A stretch of 64,000 nt of DNA from JAZRYE01 sp045600585 (GCA_045600585.1 JAZRYE010000032.1:25213-89212), one strand, 5' to 3'; positions 7,549 through 16,423 are shown, counted from the stretch's first letter. Numbers and translations are program-made. Notes: generated from the sequence alone by a model not told the origin.

Positions 7549-7888
7549 AAAAAGCCGCCCCACATAAAACACCTATTTTTGTAACTAACTGCTAGCATCC
7601 CTGCTAACCATAGTTACTGGTGTTTCATCTTCCGTGAGATGGCCACATATTCAAATACTAACGTATTTGTGTGGAGCGCGGTGATCCTCTTGATAATATG
7701 AGCGTCTGCTTACGCGACCCCTTCTCATAAAACCTCATATCACTACTGGGCGATACTTTCCACATTAGTAGATCCTAACACTAAGCAATATAACCGGTGG
7801 TCCATATTTTTCGGTTGTTGTATTACTTAGATACACATTTTGCCAACGATAATGTCATTCCCGTGGGTCGTCTATATTACTATAAATA
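7549..7888 (-). ncRNA. Large structured leader RNA, class unknown
   Basis: No coding frame is supported in this stretch. On the minus strand it folds into many hairpins: 7781-7790/7821-7830 with 7792-7796/7812-7816; 7743-7747/7767-7771; 7696-7701/7735-7740 enclosing 7702-7705/7712-7715; 7643-7647/7670-7674 enclosing 7 bp at 7652-7658/7663-7669; 7626-7630/7637-7641; and a three-step stem 7567-7573/7619-7625, 7581-7587/7611-7617, 7593-7597/7602-7606. It ends just above the Shine-Dalgarno hairpin of a small gene, so it is either a cis-regulatory RNA or an RNA partner of that protein. I could not match it to T-box, cobalamin, lysine, glmS, SRP or tmRNA motifs. Confidence 0.6.
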
Positions 7889-7895
7889 GTATAGC

Positions 7896-7915
7896 ATATT
7901 TGATTAATCAAATAT
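7896..7915. repeat. Perfect 20-bp palindrome
   Basis: ATATTTGATT is followed directly by its reverse complement. It lies between the EFR1 gene stop (7919) and the 5' end of the structured leader. It lacks a T-run, so an operator or cruciform site upstream of the leader is more likely than a terminator. Confidence 0.5.
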
Positions 7916-7918
7916 ACA

Positions 7919-8818
7919 TTATTCTAAATAATTTTTAATATCTACTCCTGCTTCTTTTAAACGTTTGTCGCATTCTCTATAGTATTTACGGTATATCTTG
8001 TAGATACCTTTTTCTTTTCCATTAATATATGGGAACTCTATATTTTCATCTTTAATTAAATTTTCAACGTGATATGAGCCATTAACTTTCCAACCCCAGT
8101 TAAATATACCTGGTTTAATCGCAGACTTAGGGCAATTAAAAGAGCACGATACACACAAAACACATTTCGTGCCAAATTTGTATTTATCACCAACTTTTGT
8201 AATATTTCCTGTTGGGCAATTGTTTATGCAAGCATTACAACCAATACATTTTTTATAATCAACTTTAAATGCTTTACCATGAATATGTGCGAAAGGTTGT
8301 TCAATTCTTACAATAGGCGCATACCACTTTTTATATACTGGCTGTCTGACTTTATATCTTTTTCCATGTTTAATTTCTTCACAGTTAATATGGGATAATG
8401 CTTTTGCATAGACCCACATTTGTTTTGCCATTGGATCAACATGTCGATAAATCATGTTATAAGGCATAACTATATGTCTTTCAATACAGACATCAAACCC
8501 TTTCTTTTTGATAATTCGAATAAGCTTTTGAGAAGAACAATCGTTTAAATGTAATCCTTCTCCACTTGTTTTAGCGATGTATGTAGGTAATTTATCTACG
8601 TTAGGCAGCTTTTTAGCGAATTTAAGCACGATTTCTGGTGCATTAAAGCCGTGAATCGGGTAAGAGAAAATAACACGCTCAAAATCGTTAGGATTAGGGA
8701 TTTCTTTATTATCTTCTCTTATGAGATGAATTGTCGTATCACCTAATTCTTCTTGATATAGTTTTGAAACGCGTAATGAGTTACCAGTACCTGTAAAACA
8801 ATAGATAATCGTTTTCAT
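7919..8818 (-). CDS. EFR1-family flavodoxin/ferredoxin fusion
   Basis: A 299-residue redox protein. The N-terminus is flavodoxin-like (IIYCFTGTGNSLRVSK, the FMN phosphate loop), and the last third carries two 4Fe-4S motifs: CIGCNACINNCP near residue 192 and CVLCVSCSFNCP near residue 219. This is the EFR1 layout, expected to pass electrons between FMN and Fe-S centres. Its ATG overlaps the stop of the upstream SDR gene as TAATG, so the two are translated together and may act on one substrate. The partner and substrate are not known. Confidence 0.85.
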   Translation of the reverse strand: MKTIIYCFTGTGNSLRVSKLYQEELGDTTIHLIREDNKEIPNPNDFERVIFSYPIHGFNAPEIVLKFAKKLPNVDKLPTYIAKTSGEGLHLNDCSSQKLIRIIKKKGFDVCIERHIVMPYNMIYRHVDPMAKQMWVYAKALSHINCEEIKHGKRYKVRQPVYKKWYAPIVRIEQPFAHIHGKAFKVDYKKCIGCNACINNCPTGNITKVGDKYKFGTKCVLCVSCSFNCPKSAIKPGIFNWGWKVNGSYHVENLIKDENIEFPYINGKEKGIYKIYRKYYRECDKRLKEAGVDIKNYLE

Positions 8819-10392
8819 TATTTATATTCAATAAAGTCCTCATCTTCATTAGGAAGAGGATAGACATCATTCTCTTCTTCTTTAGTGTGGGTATCATAAT
8901 AAATTTGGGCAAAGAAAGGTGAATTCTTTGCTAATTTACCATATGCCCATGGGCTTGGTTCTGCACATATTGGGCACCAGTAGCCACCACGAAGAATAGC
9001 AAATATGCTTGCTTCAAATTCGTGTCCTTCATAGCATACCCACTTACTTTTTGTTCTTATATCACCTGGCTTATAGTCTTTTGCTAAGCAATGACCACCT
9101 CTAAAGATTGCGGCGTTTTCTAAATCTTCATATGTGAGTTCTTCTAACTTCTTAGTTCTATCATAGCCATGATCGAGCAATAATCCGTGTTCAACTGGAT
9201 AATTATTTTCTTTCATTGAAGCATAGTCGCATTCACTTCCATCAGGTAATTTTCCTTCGGAAAGTAAATATGTATTACTCCAGTCTTCTTTGATGGAGTT
9301 ATATGCGTCTTTTCCTCCGTAGAATGCTTTGACTCTACCTTCTTTATTATGTTCAATCCAATACATTGGAGCATTAGTATTCTTTCTATATAATTTCTTG
9401 AAAGCAAAATAAGATATGACCTTAGGAGGAACGATTTTGCCTAAAGAGAAATACCAATATCTTTTTGCCATTCTATTCCAATATGCATCAAATGATTCTC
9501 TTCTAAAATCTAACCAATCATTTAGTTCATCACTATCGAGATACCACATTGCATGGAAATTTCTTGGGATATTCCAATTTGGTTTAAAGAATGTTTTAGC
9601 GTTTCTTCCAAGTTGAGAAAAACCTCTATCGAATGTTTCATATCCTGTAGCTTTACAAGATTTGCCGCCTCCAATGTTATAAATATTGTTCCAGAAGCCA
9701 TTTAATTTATTTTCTAAATCTTTTTCTACTAAATGTTCAATCATAAGACCACTATCGCGATCAGTAACCCATTCAAGGCAGCAGTTCCAAGAAGTGTGGA
9801 ACATAAGGCCATCTTTTAAATTATTAATGAACATGTATTTATGTAAAATACCTGTTTGTCTTAAAGATATGAAGTTATTTAATCCACTTTCAATGACGCA
9901 TCTTTCTGCTTTCATTTTGTACATGGAATAGTTGTCATAATCGCTAGAAATAAGTGGATCGCCAACAGAACCATAGAAATGTGGATAACTTCTATTACCA
10001 TATAAAGCAACGGTAGCTATATTAACTAATTTAATTGTGTTTCCTAATTCCAAGATTGCTTTAACGATATTTTCTGTACCAACTTGATTGGATAATCTTG
10101 TTTGTTCTTTATGATGATCACTTTTTGGAGGAATCATAGCAGCACAGTGGATACAGTATTTGCTATCCTTTAATAATTTCAAACAATCTTCATAGTTAGA
10201 GATATCACCTGAAAACATCTCAATTCTATCTTTATATTTTCTTAATGTTTGCTTTAATTCCTTAGGAATTCTTTTTTCTTTATTAAATCTTATAGCGCGT
10301 ACTTTAAATTTATAGGAAGAAGACATTAAATGAGAAATGACTTCTAATCCCATCGCGCCGGTAATGCCTGTTAAAGCAATTAGTTCATTCAT
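8818..10392 (-). CDS. Extended SDR (epimerase/dehydratase-like) with C-terminal zinc ribbon
   Basis: The start is placed at ATG 10390-10392, behind AAGGAA; upstream in-frame residues lack a ribosome site. The 524-residue protein has an NAD(P)-binding Rossmann start (ALTGITGAMGLEVISHL), an ATVALYG active-site strand, and a YSMYK catalytic Tyr-Lys motif, as in extended SDR epimerases. After about residue 400 comes an extra domain with WVCYEGHEFEAS and GGYWCPIC, the C-x3-GH...CPxC pattern of DUF4379-like treble-clef zinc ribbons. The fusion is unusual. It is coupled to the EFR1 flavodoxin gene. The substrate is unknown. Confidence 0.8.
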   Translation of the reverse strand: MNELIALTGITGAMGLEVISHLMSSSYKFKVRAIRFNKEKRIPKELKQTLRKYKDRIEMFSGDISNYEDCLKLLKDSKYCIHCAAMIPPKSDHHKEQTRLSNQVGTENIVKAILELGNTIKLVNIATVALYGNRSYPHFYGSVGDPLISSDYDNYSMYKMKAERCVIESGLNNFISLRQTGILHKYMFINNLKDGLMFHTSWNCCLEWVTDRDSGLMIEHLVEKDLENKLNGFWNNIYNIGGGKSCKATGYETFDRGFSQLGRNAKTFFKPNWNIPRNFHAMWYLDSDELNDWLDFRRESFDAYWNRMAKRYWYFSLGKIVPPKVISYFAFKKLYRKNTNAPMYWIEHNKEGRVKAFYGGKDAYNSIKEDWSNTYLLSEGKLPDGSECDYASMKENNYPVEHGLLLDHGYDRTKKLEELTYEDLENAAIFRGGHCLAKDYKPGDIRTKSKWVCYEGHEFEASIFAILRGGYWCPICAEPSPWAYGKLAKNSPFFAQIYYDTHTKEEENDVYPLPNEDEDFIEYK

Positions 10393-10486
10393 AATTATTT
10401 TCCTTATATATTTGATTATATCAAATGGGTATATTGACATAAACAAAATTAATGTGACACATAAATTGTATTAGTAATAGTATTTC

Positions 10487-10515
10487 TTTACAACTTATAT
10501 AATAGTAGATATTAT
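10487..10515 (+). promoter_or_regulatory. Promoter of the DegV gene
   Basis: TTTACA (10487-10492) and TATTAT (10510-10515) are spaced by 17 nt, followed by an AGGTGAG ribosome site before ATG 10534. Confidence 0.75.
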
Positions 10516-10533
10516 ACAAATCAGGTGAGCAAT

Positions 10534-11451
10534 ATGATTAAACTATTATGTGATACAGCTAGTGACTTTACCTTAAAAGAAGCAAAAGAACTAGGCATTG
10601 AATTAACTCCAATGACTGTAACTTTTGGTGAAAAACAATACAAAGATGTATTCGAGCTTTCTAATGAAGAATTTTTTAAGATGCTTGTAGAAGGTAAAGA
10701 ATTTCCTCATACATCACAAATTCCACCATTCCAATTCCAAGAAAAATTTGAAGAATTAACAAAGGATGGGGATGAAGTAATTTGTATCACAATGTCTAGT
10801 AAACTATCAGGAACATATCAAAGTGCTTGTTTAGCGGCAAATGATTTCCCAGGAGTAAGAGTTGTTGATAGTTTAAATGTAACTGTTGGAGAAAAAATCT
10901 TAGCGTTATATGCTTTAAGACTTATCAAAGAAGAAAAATCACTTGATGATATTGTAACAACATTAGATAAAGCCACGATGGATATATCCCAAGTCGCATT
11001 ATTAGATACTTTTGAATATTTGAAAAAAGGTGGAAGAATTCCTGCCGCGGTTGCATATATCGGTAATGCTTTGCATTTGAAGCCAGCAATCGAGATTAGA
11101 GATGGTATCGTTAATTTCTTAGGTATTGCTCGTGGTAGTAAAAACGGACACAACAAAATCAGAGAAAAAGTTGCAGAATATGGAGGCATTGATTACTCAT
11201 TACCTGTATCAGTTGCATATTCTGGATCATCAGATGAATTAATTGAAAAATATATTAATGACTCTCCTGACTTATATGAAGATAGAAGCCTTCTTCATAA
11301 AACATTAATTGGTTCAACAATTGGAACACATATTGGTCCAGGAGCTATTTCCATCGCATTCTTTAAAAAGAAAGATGAGAAAATTAAGGGTAAGAAAGTC
11401 AAAGACAGCATCTTTAACAAAAAGTCAAAAGAAGAAAAGAAAAAGAAATAG
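10534..11451 (+). CDS. DegV family fatty-acid-binding protein
   Basis: DegV/FakB proteins hold a fatty acid and present it to fatty acid kinase FakA for incorporation into phospholipid. The 305-residue protein starts IKLLCDTASDFTL, has the SSKLSGTYQSA fatty-acid carboxylate loop near residue 90, and the second-domain KGGRIP motif. The ATG at 10534 is chosen because the GTG at 10525 lies within the AGGTGAG ribosome site. The C-terminus is a lysine-rich tail (KKSKEEKKKK) not usual for the family. No fakA gene is present in the window. Confidence 0.9.
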   Translation: MIKLLCDTASDFTLKEAKELGIELTPMTVTFGEKQYKDVFELSNEEFFKMLVEGKEFPHTSQIPPFQFQEKFEELTKDGDEVICITMSSKLSGTYQSACLAANDFPGVRVVDSLNVTVGEKILALYALRLIKEEKSLDDIVTTLDKATMDISQVALLDTFEYLKKGGRIPAAVAYIGNALHLKPAIEIRDGIVNFLGIARGSKNGHNKIREKVAEYGGIDYSLPVSVAYSGSSDELIEKYINDSPDLYEDRSLLHKTLIGSTIGTHIGPGAISIAFFKKKDEKIKGKKVKDSIFNKKSKEEKKKK

Positions 11452-11472
11452 GCAATACTGCCTATTTTTTTT
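11450..11472 (+). terminator. Terminator after the DegV gene
   Basis: AGGCA pairs with TGCCT around ATAC, followed by an A and eight T. It overlaps the DegV stop codon and separates it from the convergent pepF gene. Confidence 0.85.
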
Positions 11473-11511
11473 AAAAAAACAACAGATTACTCTATTGCTT
11501 TTTTATTTAAA

Positions 11512-13221
11512 TTAGAATTCTTCAACGTCAAATCCTTTAAGAATTTTAATTAAAGGAGCGACATTTTTATGAACATTTCCTTCTTCGAAAGGATTTCTTA
11601 ATTTGTTCATTGCAAGAAGTTCTGTAAACGGAGCCTTACCACCACACTTACAAAGTTTGATGTACTTCTTCCATGTTTTTTCATGGTTCTTTTGATCTTC
11701 AATTAAGAATTGGAAGGCAACTACTTGAGCTAATGTGTAATCAATGTAATAGAATGGGCTTCCAAAGACATGAGATTGTCTTAACCAAGTTGTACCTTTG
11801 TTTAAAGTTGGGCAATCATCAAATTTCTTATGTGGAGTATATCTAGTTTCAATTTCTTTGAATTTTGTACATCTTTCTTCATGAGTTGCTTCTGGATGTT
11901 CGTATACCCAATGTTGGAATTCATCAATGGTAATGCCATAAGGTAAGAATTCAATAGCATCACATAAATGTGAGTATTTAGCTTTTTCAGCATCTTTGCC
12001 AAAGAATCCTTCCATATAAGGCCACGCTAAGAATTCCATAGACATCGAATGAATTTCACAAGCTTCTAGTGTTGGAGATTGATATTCTGGGACTTTAATA
12101 TTTCTAGAAAGATATGCTTGGAAAGCATGTCCACCTTCATGAGTTAAAACATTAACATCACCTTCAGTGCCATTGAAGTTAGAGAAAATAAATGGAGCCT
12201 TATATGTTGGGAAATAAGTACAATATCCACCTGGGGATTTGCCTTTTCTTGCTTCGAGATCCATCAAATGATGATTTTGCATGAATTCAAAGAATACTTG
12301 AGATTCGTTTCCTAAAGCAGAATACATTTTATGAGCTTGTTCAACTAAATATTTTGCATCGCCTGCAGGCATAGCGTTGCCGCTTGCAAACATTAAATTA
12401 TAGTCATATGTTTGAGGCTTCTTAATTCCTAAAGCCTTCATTTGCTTTTTGTATAATTTTTGTGCAACTGGGACTACTTCTTTAGCAATTTGTGCTCTAT
12501 AACCTTGGCAATCTAAAGCATTATAGTCAGTTCTACCTAAACGTAAATAGCCAAGTTCAACGAAGTTTTCAAAACCAAGTTTTTTAGCCATTTCTGTTCT
12601 AAGTTTTACTAACTTATCATAGATGCCACCAATTTTTTCTTCGTGTTCGCCAAGCCATTTATCCATTGTGATAGCAGCTTCTTTTCTTGTTGCTCTATCT
12701 GCATCTTGCATATATTTTCCAAGTTGAGAAAGATTGAGTTTTTCTCCTCTAAAATCAACTTGAGCAGAGCCTAAAACAGATTCATATTCAGAGACAAGTT
12801 TATTTTCTTCAATACATTCGTTAAGGATTTTATCATCGAATGATTTTAAAGAATTGTCATACATCTTAAAGAGATATTTGCCAAATTCTTTTTCTAATTC
12901 TTCACGATAGCTAGCCTTTGTTAAGATTTTTGCAAATTGAGTGCTATAAGAAGAGATGATTGGTGATAATTCATCACATCTTTCTTGTGCTTTTTTATAT
13001 GTTGGATTTTGAGTATCACATGAATATCTAACAAAGATAATAGACATATCATTTGTTAATTGAGATGTGAATTTATTCCAATGTTTAATAGTAGCTTTTG
13101 CTTCTTGAGCATTGCTGCAATTATTTAATTCTTGAATCAACGATTCAAATTTCTTTCTTAAACGCTTTTCAGTAGGGACGTTAAGAGGATATTCTTCAAA
13201 TTTGAGATCTAATTCTTTCAT
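11512..13221 (-). CDS. pepF: M3 family oligoendopeptidase (PepF-like)
   Basis: A 569-residue cytoplasmic zinc metallopeptidase that trims oligopeptides. The catalytic HEGGHAFQ (HExxH type) lies at about residue 365, with the downstream EACEIHSMSMEF helix giving the third zinc ligand glutamate. The N-terminal helical lid is present, and the length matches the shorter M3 oligoendopeptidase group. It begins 18 nt after the gpmI stop with a GAAAGGAG ribosome site, so it is probably co-transcribed with gpmI. The gene name is a family label; the peptide substrates are unknown. Confidence 0.92.
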   Translation of the reverse strand: MKELDLKFEEYPLNVPTEKRLRKKFESLIQELNNCSNAQEAKATIKHWNKFTSQLTNDMSIIFVRYSCDTQNPTYKKAQERCDELSPIISSYSTQFAKILTKASYREELEKEFGKYLFKMYDNSLKSFDDKILNECIEENKLVSEYESVLGSAQVDFRGEKLNLSQLGKYMQDADRATRKEAAITMDKWLGEHEEKIGGIYDKLVKLRTEMAKKLGFENFVELGYLRLGRTDYNALDCQGYRAQIAKEVVPVAQKLYKKQMKALGIKKPQTYDYNLMFASGNAMPAGDAKYLVEQAHKMYSALGNESQVFFEFMQNHHLMDLEARKGKSPGGYCTYFPTYKAPFIFSNFNGTEGDVNVLTHEGGHAFQAYLSRNIKVPEYQSPTLEACEIHSMSMEFLAWPYMEGFFGKDAEKAKYSHLCDAIEFLPYGITIDEFQHWVYEHPEATHEERCTKFKEIETRYTPHKKFDDCPTLNKGTTWLRQSHVFGSPFYYIDYTLAQVVAFQFLIEDQKNHEKTWKKYIKLCKCGGKAPFTELLAMNKLRNPFEEGNVHKNVAPLIKILKGFDVEEF

Positions 13222-13239
13222 TTGAAACTCCTTTCTAAA

Positions 13240-14844
13240 TTATTCGTGGATAATTAATGAATCTTCTGTCATTTCAGCTGGCTTTTTAGCACCTAATAAT
13301 TCGATGATTGTAGGAGCAATGTTAGCAAGCTTTCCGCCTTCTTGAACTAACTTGATATCTGTTCTATTAATGCACAATGGAACAAGGTTAGTTGTATGAG
13401 CAGTGAATGGTTTACCATTCTTATCTAAAATTTCTTCAGCGTTGCCGTGGTCTGCTGTAACGATTAATGTAGCTCCATTAGCGTTACACCAATCGATAAT
13501 TTTGCCCACACAAGCATCAACTGTTTCAACAGCTTTAACGCATGCTTTTTCAACAGCGGTATGACCAACCATATCGCAGTTAGCAAAGTTAAGAATGACA
13601 ACATCTAAGTAGTCTTTTTCTAATTCTTTCATTAATGCATCTAAAACAAGTGGAGCACTCATTTCAGGTTGTAAATCATAAGTTGCAACTTTTGGTGAGT
13701 TAATTAATACACGAGTACAATTCTTTAATTCAGGTCTTTCTTTACCATCAAAGTTCATTGTTGCATCGAAGAAGAATGTGACGTGAGCGTATTTTTCAGT
13801 TTCTGCAATTCTTAATTGTGTATAGCCATTATCTGCTAACCAAGTACCTAAGATATTTGTCATCTTTGGTAATTCGAATGCAATTTCACCTTTAACTGAT
13901 TCCGCATATTTCATTGTGCAGACATAATAGATTCCTTTTAATTTATGAGCAGGTTCATATGCTTTCCACATTGGTGTTCCATCAGCTTTAAGAGCAGGTG
14001 TCTTATAGAAATCAGGATTTGTGCATAATGTAGAGATTTGAATTGCTCTATCAGGACGATAGTTCATAAAGATAATTGCGTCATTATCTTGGATTCTGCC
14101 ATCGCAATTTGCATTGAATTGTGGGATTAGGAATTCATCGGAAGCTTCTTTTCCCATCTTTGGTAAATTTTCATATTGAGATTTGAAGTATTCATGGTAG
14201 TCTGTAAAGCTTTCTCCGTCATGGTCAACCATAACTCTATAAGCAACATCAACTCTATCCATGTTCTTATCTCTATCCATGACCCAGTAACGACCACCGA
14301 TATCTGCAATGTGACCAAAATTGAGTTCATCCATCTTTGCTTGGATCATATCGACATAAGAAGCACCAGCTTGTGGAGCAACATCTCTACCATCCATAAA
14401 GCAGTGAACAAATACATCGTTTAAGCCTTCGTTCTTAGCCATTTCGATCATTGCTAAGATATGACGAATGTGAGAGTGAACACCACCATCACTAGTTAAA
14501 CCAAAAATGTGTAACTTGCTATTGTGTTCTTTTGCATAAGCAATAGCTTTCTTGTATTTTTCATTTTCGTAGAATGTACCATCTTTAATGGCTTTATTAA
14601 TTAAAGTTAAGGATTGATAAACAATTCTTCCGGCACCAATATTCATGTGGCCGACTTCAGAGTTACCCATTTGACCATCAGGCAATCCGACATATTCACC
14701 AGATGCGTTGATCTTAGTGAATGCATATTTGCTGAAATAAGCATCTAAATTAGGTTTCTTTGCTTCATTAATAGCGTTGCCATTGTTATCTTCTCTGATA
14801 CCATAGCCATCCATAATGCAAAGAATAATAGGTTTTTTATTCAT
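13240..14844 (-). CDS. gpmI: 2,3-bisphosphoglycerate-independent phosphoglycerate mutase
   Basis: GpmI interconverts 3- and 2-phosphoglycerate in glycolysis using two Mn2+ ions. The 534-residue protein shows ILCIMDGYG for the first metal aspartate, GNSEVGHMNIGAGR with the phosphoserine near residue 70, DGRDVAP, and VTADHGNAEE near the C-terminus. The ATG at 14844 is chosen: the TTG five codons upstream belongs to TTGGAGG, which is the ribosome site. It is slightly longer than the common 510 residues. pepF follows closely. Confidence 0.97.
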   Translation of the reverse strand: MNKKPIILCIMDGYGIREDNNGNAINEAKKPNLDAYFSKYAFTKINASGEYVGLPDGQMGNSEVGHMNIGAGRIVYQSLTLINKAIKDGTFYENEKYKKAIAYAKEHNSKLHIFGLTSDGGVHSHIRHILAMIEMAKNEGLNDVFVHCFMDGRDVAPQAGASYVDMIQAKMDELNFGHIADIGGRYWVMDRDKNMDRVDVAYRVMVDHDGESFTDYHEYFKSQYENLPKMGKEASDEFLIPQFNANCDGRIQDNDAIIFMNYRPDRAIQISTLCTNPDFYKTPALKADGTPMWKAYEPAHKLKGIYYVCTMKYAESVKGEIAFELPKMTNILGTWLADNGYTQLRIAETEKYAHVTFFFDATMNFDGKERPELKNCTRVLINSPKVATYDLQPEMSAPLVLDALMKELEKDYLDVVILNFANCDMVGHTAVEKACVKAVETVDACVGKIIDWCNANGATLIVTADHGNAEEILDKNGKPFTAHTTNLVPLCINRTDIKLVQEGGKLANIAPTIIELLGAKKPAEMTEDSLIIHE

Positions 14845-14876
14845 AGTTTGATCCTCCAAACGTCTTTTATCTTAAT

Positions 14877-14907
14877 AAAAAAAGAATCATCTAGCAAGTT
14901 AGATGAT
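14877..14907 (-). terminator. Terminator overlapping the LemA-like gene stop
   Basis: On the minus strand ATCATCTA pairs with TAGATGAT around a 6-nt loop, then TCTTTTTTT. The stem includes the last codons and stop of the 14899-15426 gene. Confidence 0.85.
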
Positions 14908-15426
14908 ATCTTTTGTTTTAACTTTTAATAATAACCAGAGGAATCGCCATGGTAAGAATCTTATCCAATAGTTATAACCAATGATGTCAGCGTTATATAT
15001 CGCCATATATTTTCTATAAATCTTATCTTGATCAACAATGTTTCTTTTTGCTTGAACAAAATCTGGATTATCTTTTAGTTCAGGATGCATAGCAGCAATC
15101 TTAAGTCCTTCTTCTTTAAGATAGGTTAAAGTTTCTCTAGCTTTTGCACACTCTGGTCTACTTTGTCCAACCAAATCTTGTATATTGATATCGTTCAATA
15201 TTTCATAATATCTATTATCTACATCAATTCCAGCCTTTTTTATAGCCTTGAACATAAACTTGATATCTTCTAGTTTAGCAGCAAGAATAATGGCAAAACC
15301 TTTTTCATGCTTTTGTAGGCTATGTTTAAAGAAGGAATAGAAGATTAAATTCATCACTAGAAGTAATAAATAAAACAAGAAACAAGCTGCGACGACAATA
15401 ATAACAATTTTGACTGCTTCTGGCAT
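14899..15426 (-). CDS. LemA-like membrane-anchored protein
   Basis: A 175-residue protein with one N-terminal transmembrane helix (about residues 5-30) followed by a helical cytoplasmic or extracytoplasmic domain. The C-terminal IYRKYMAIYNADIIGYNYWI followed by RFLPW resembles the YN...YN...FP end of LemA proteins, and the middle helices fit that fold, but similarity is distant. LemA proteins have no settled function. It is a single gene, ending in its own terminator, divergent from the HAD phosphatase gene. Confidence 0.6.
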   Translation of the reverse strand: MPEAVKIVIIVVAACFLFYLLLLVMNLIFYSFFKHSLQKHEKGFAIILAAKLEDIKFMFKAIKKAGIDVDNRYYEILNDINIQDLVGQSRPECAKARETLTYLKEEGLKIAAMHPELKDNPDFVQAKRNIVDQDKIYRKYMAIYNADIIGYNYWIRFLPWRFLWLLLKVKTKDII

Positions 15427-15497
15427 ATTCTTCCTCCGTGTAGCGAGATTTTATCATATTTTATAAATAATGTTAACAATAGATGGTTTTGTAAAAT

Positions 15498-15526
15498 TTG
15501 CTAATATTATCTTTTTGTGATAATAT
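15498..15526 (+). promoter_or_regulatory. Promoter of the HAD gene
   Basis: TTGCTA (15498-15503), 17-nt spacer, TAATAT (15521-15526) within the recurring extended motif TGTGATAATAT. A GAGG ribosome site follows. Confidence 0.75.
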
Positions 15527-15543
15527 TTGTTTGAGGATTTACT

Positions 15544-16404
15544 ATGGATGAATTATTAAACGAAGATAAACCTATTGTTGCTATCATGTATGACTTTGAT
15601 AAAACACTTTCAAAAACTGATATGCAAAACTTTAAGTTCATTAATGATTTAGGAATGACTCCTGAAACTTTTTGGAACTTAACTTCCGAATTCACTAAAG
15701 AAACCAAGATTGATAAGATTCTTGCTTACATGTACATCATGATTCGAGAAGCAAAGAAAAGAAATATTCCTATGACTCGTGAATATTTAAATTCTTGTGG
15801 AAAAGACATTGGTTTTTTCAGAGGAGTATTGACTTGGTTTAAAAGAATTAATGAATACGGAGAGAAAAAGGGCGTTAAGGTTGAACATTATCTCATTTCA
15901 TCGGGTACAAAAGAGATGATTGAAGGATGTCCAATTTTTAAAGAATTTACCAAAGTATATGGATGTGAATTCTTGTTTGATGAAAACGGAGAAGCATTCT
16001 GGCCTAAAATGACAGTTAACTACACTCAAAAAACTCAATTCTATTTCCGAATTCATAAAGGTGCAATTGATGAAACTGATGACTCAGCAGTCAACACTAA
16101 ATACACAAAGAACAGAGTTCCATATAGAAACATGATCTATATTGGAGATGGAATTACTGATGTTGCAGCAATGACATTAGTTACTCAAAACGGTGGTCAT
16201 GCGATTGCGGTTTATTCAAATAAAGAAAACACTGAAACCAGCAAAAAGATTTACGAAGAAGAAAGAGTTAAATTCATTGCTAAAGCAGATTACTCCGAAG
16301 GAAGTAAGTTGGATACTGTTGTGAAATTAATCATTGATTCCGTTTCTATATCAAACCAATTAGATGAAGAAGAAAGAATACTCGCTGGTAAAATTAATAA
16401 ATAG
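15544..16404 (+). CDS. HAD-superfamily phosphatase
   Basis: A 286-residue cytoplasmic hydrolase. Motif I is MYDFDKTLS (the nucleophile and acid/base aspartates), motif II is LISSGT near residue 120, and motif IV is IYIGDGITDVAAM near residue 200. These are hallmarks of HAD phosphatases. The arrangement resembles the phosphoserine-phosphatase-like subgroup with a helical cap between motifs I and II. The substrate cannot be read from the sequence. It is monocistronic, with its own promoter and terminator. Confidence 0.85.
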   Translation: MDELLNEDKPIVAIMYDFDKTLSKTDMQNFKFINDLGMTPETFWNLTSEFTKETKIDKILAYMYIMIREAKKRNIPMTREYLNSCGKDIGFFRGVLTWFKRINEYGEKKGVKVEHYLISSGTKEMIEGCPIFKEFTKVYGCEFLFDENGEAFWPKMTVNYTQKTQFYFRIHKGAIDETDDSAVNTKYTKNRVPYRNMIYIGDGITDVAAMTLVTQNGGHAIAVYSNKENTETSKKIYEEERVKFIAKADYSEGSKLDTVVKLIIDSVSISNQLDEEERILAGKINK

Positions 16405-16423
16405 CAAAAACATAATATAGATA

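Noticed and set aside
7513..7572. N-terminal extension of the 112-residue protein from an ATG at 7572
   Set aside because: The extension would include the AAAGGAG ribosome site and the sequestering hairpin; the ATG at 7512 has proper spacing.
7681..7700. T-box leader, suggested by an ACCGCG stretch in the structured leader
   Set aside because: The rest of the T-box consensus and a specifier stem are not visible, about 170 nt follow before the gene, and that gene is not a synthetase, biosynthetic or transport gene that I recognise.
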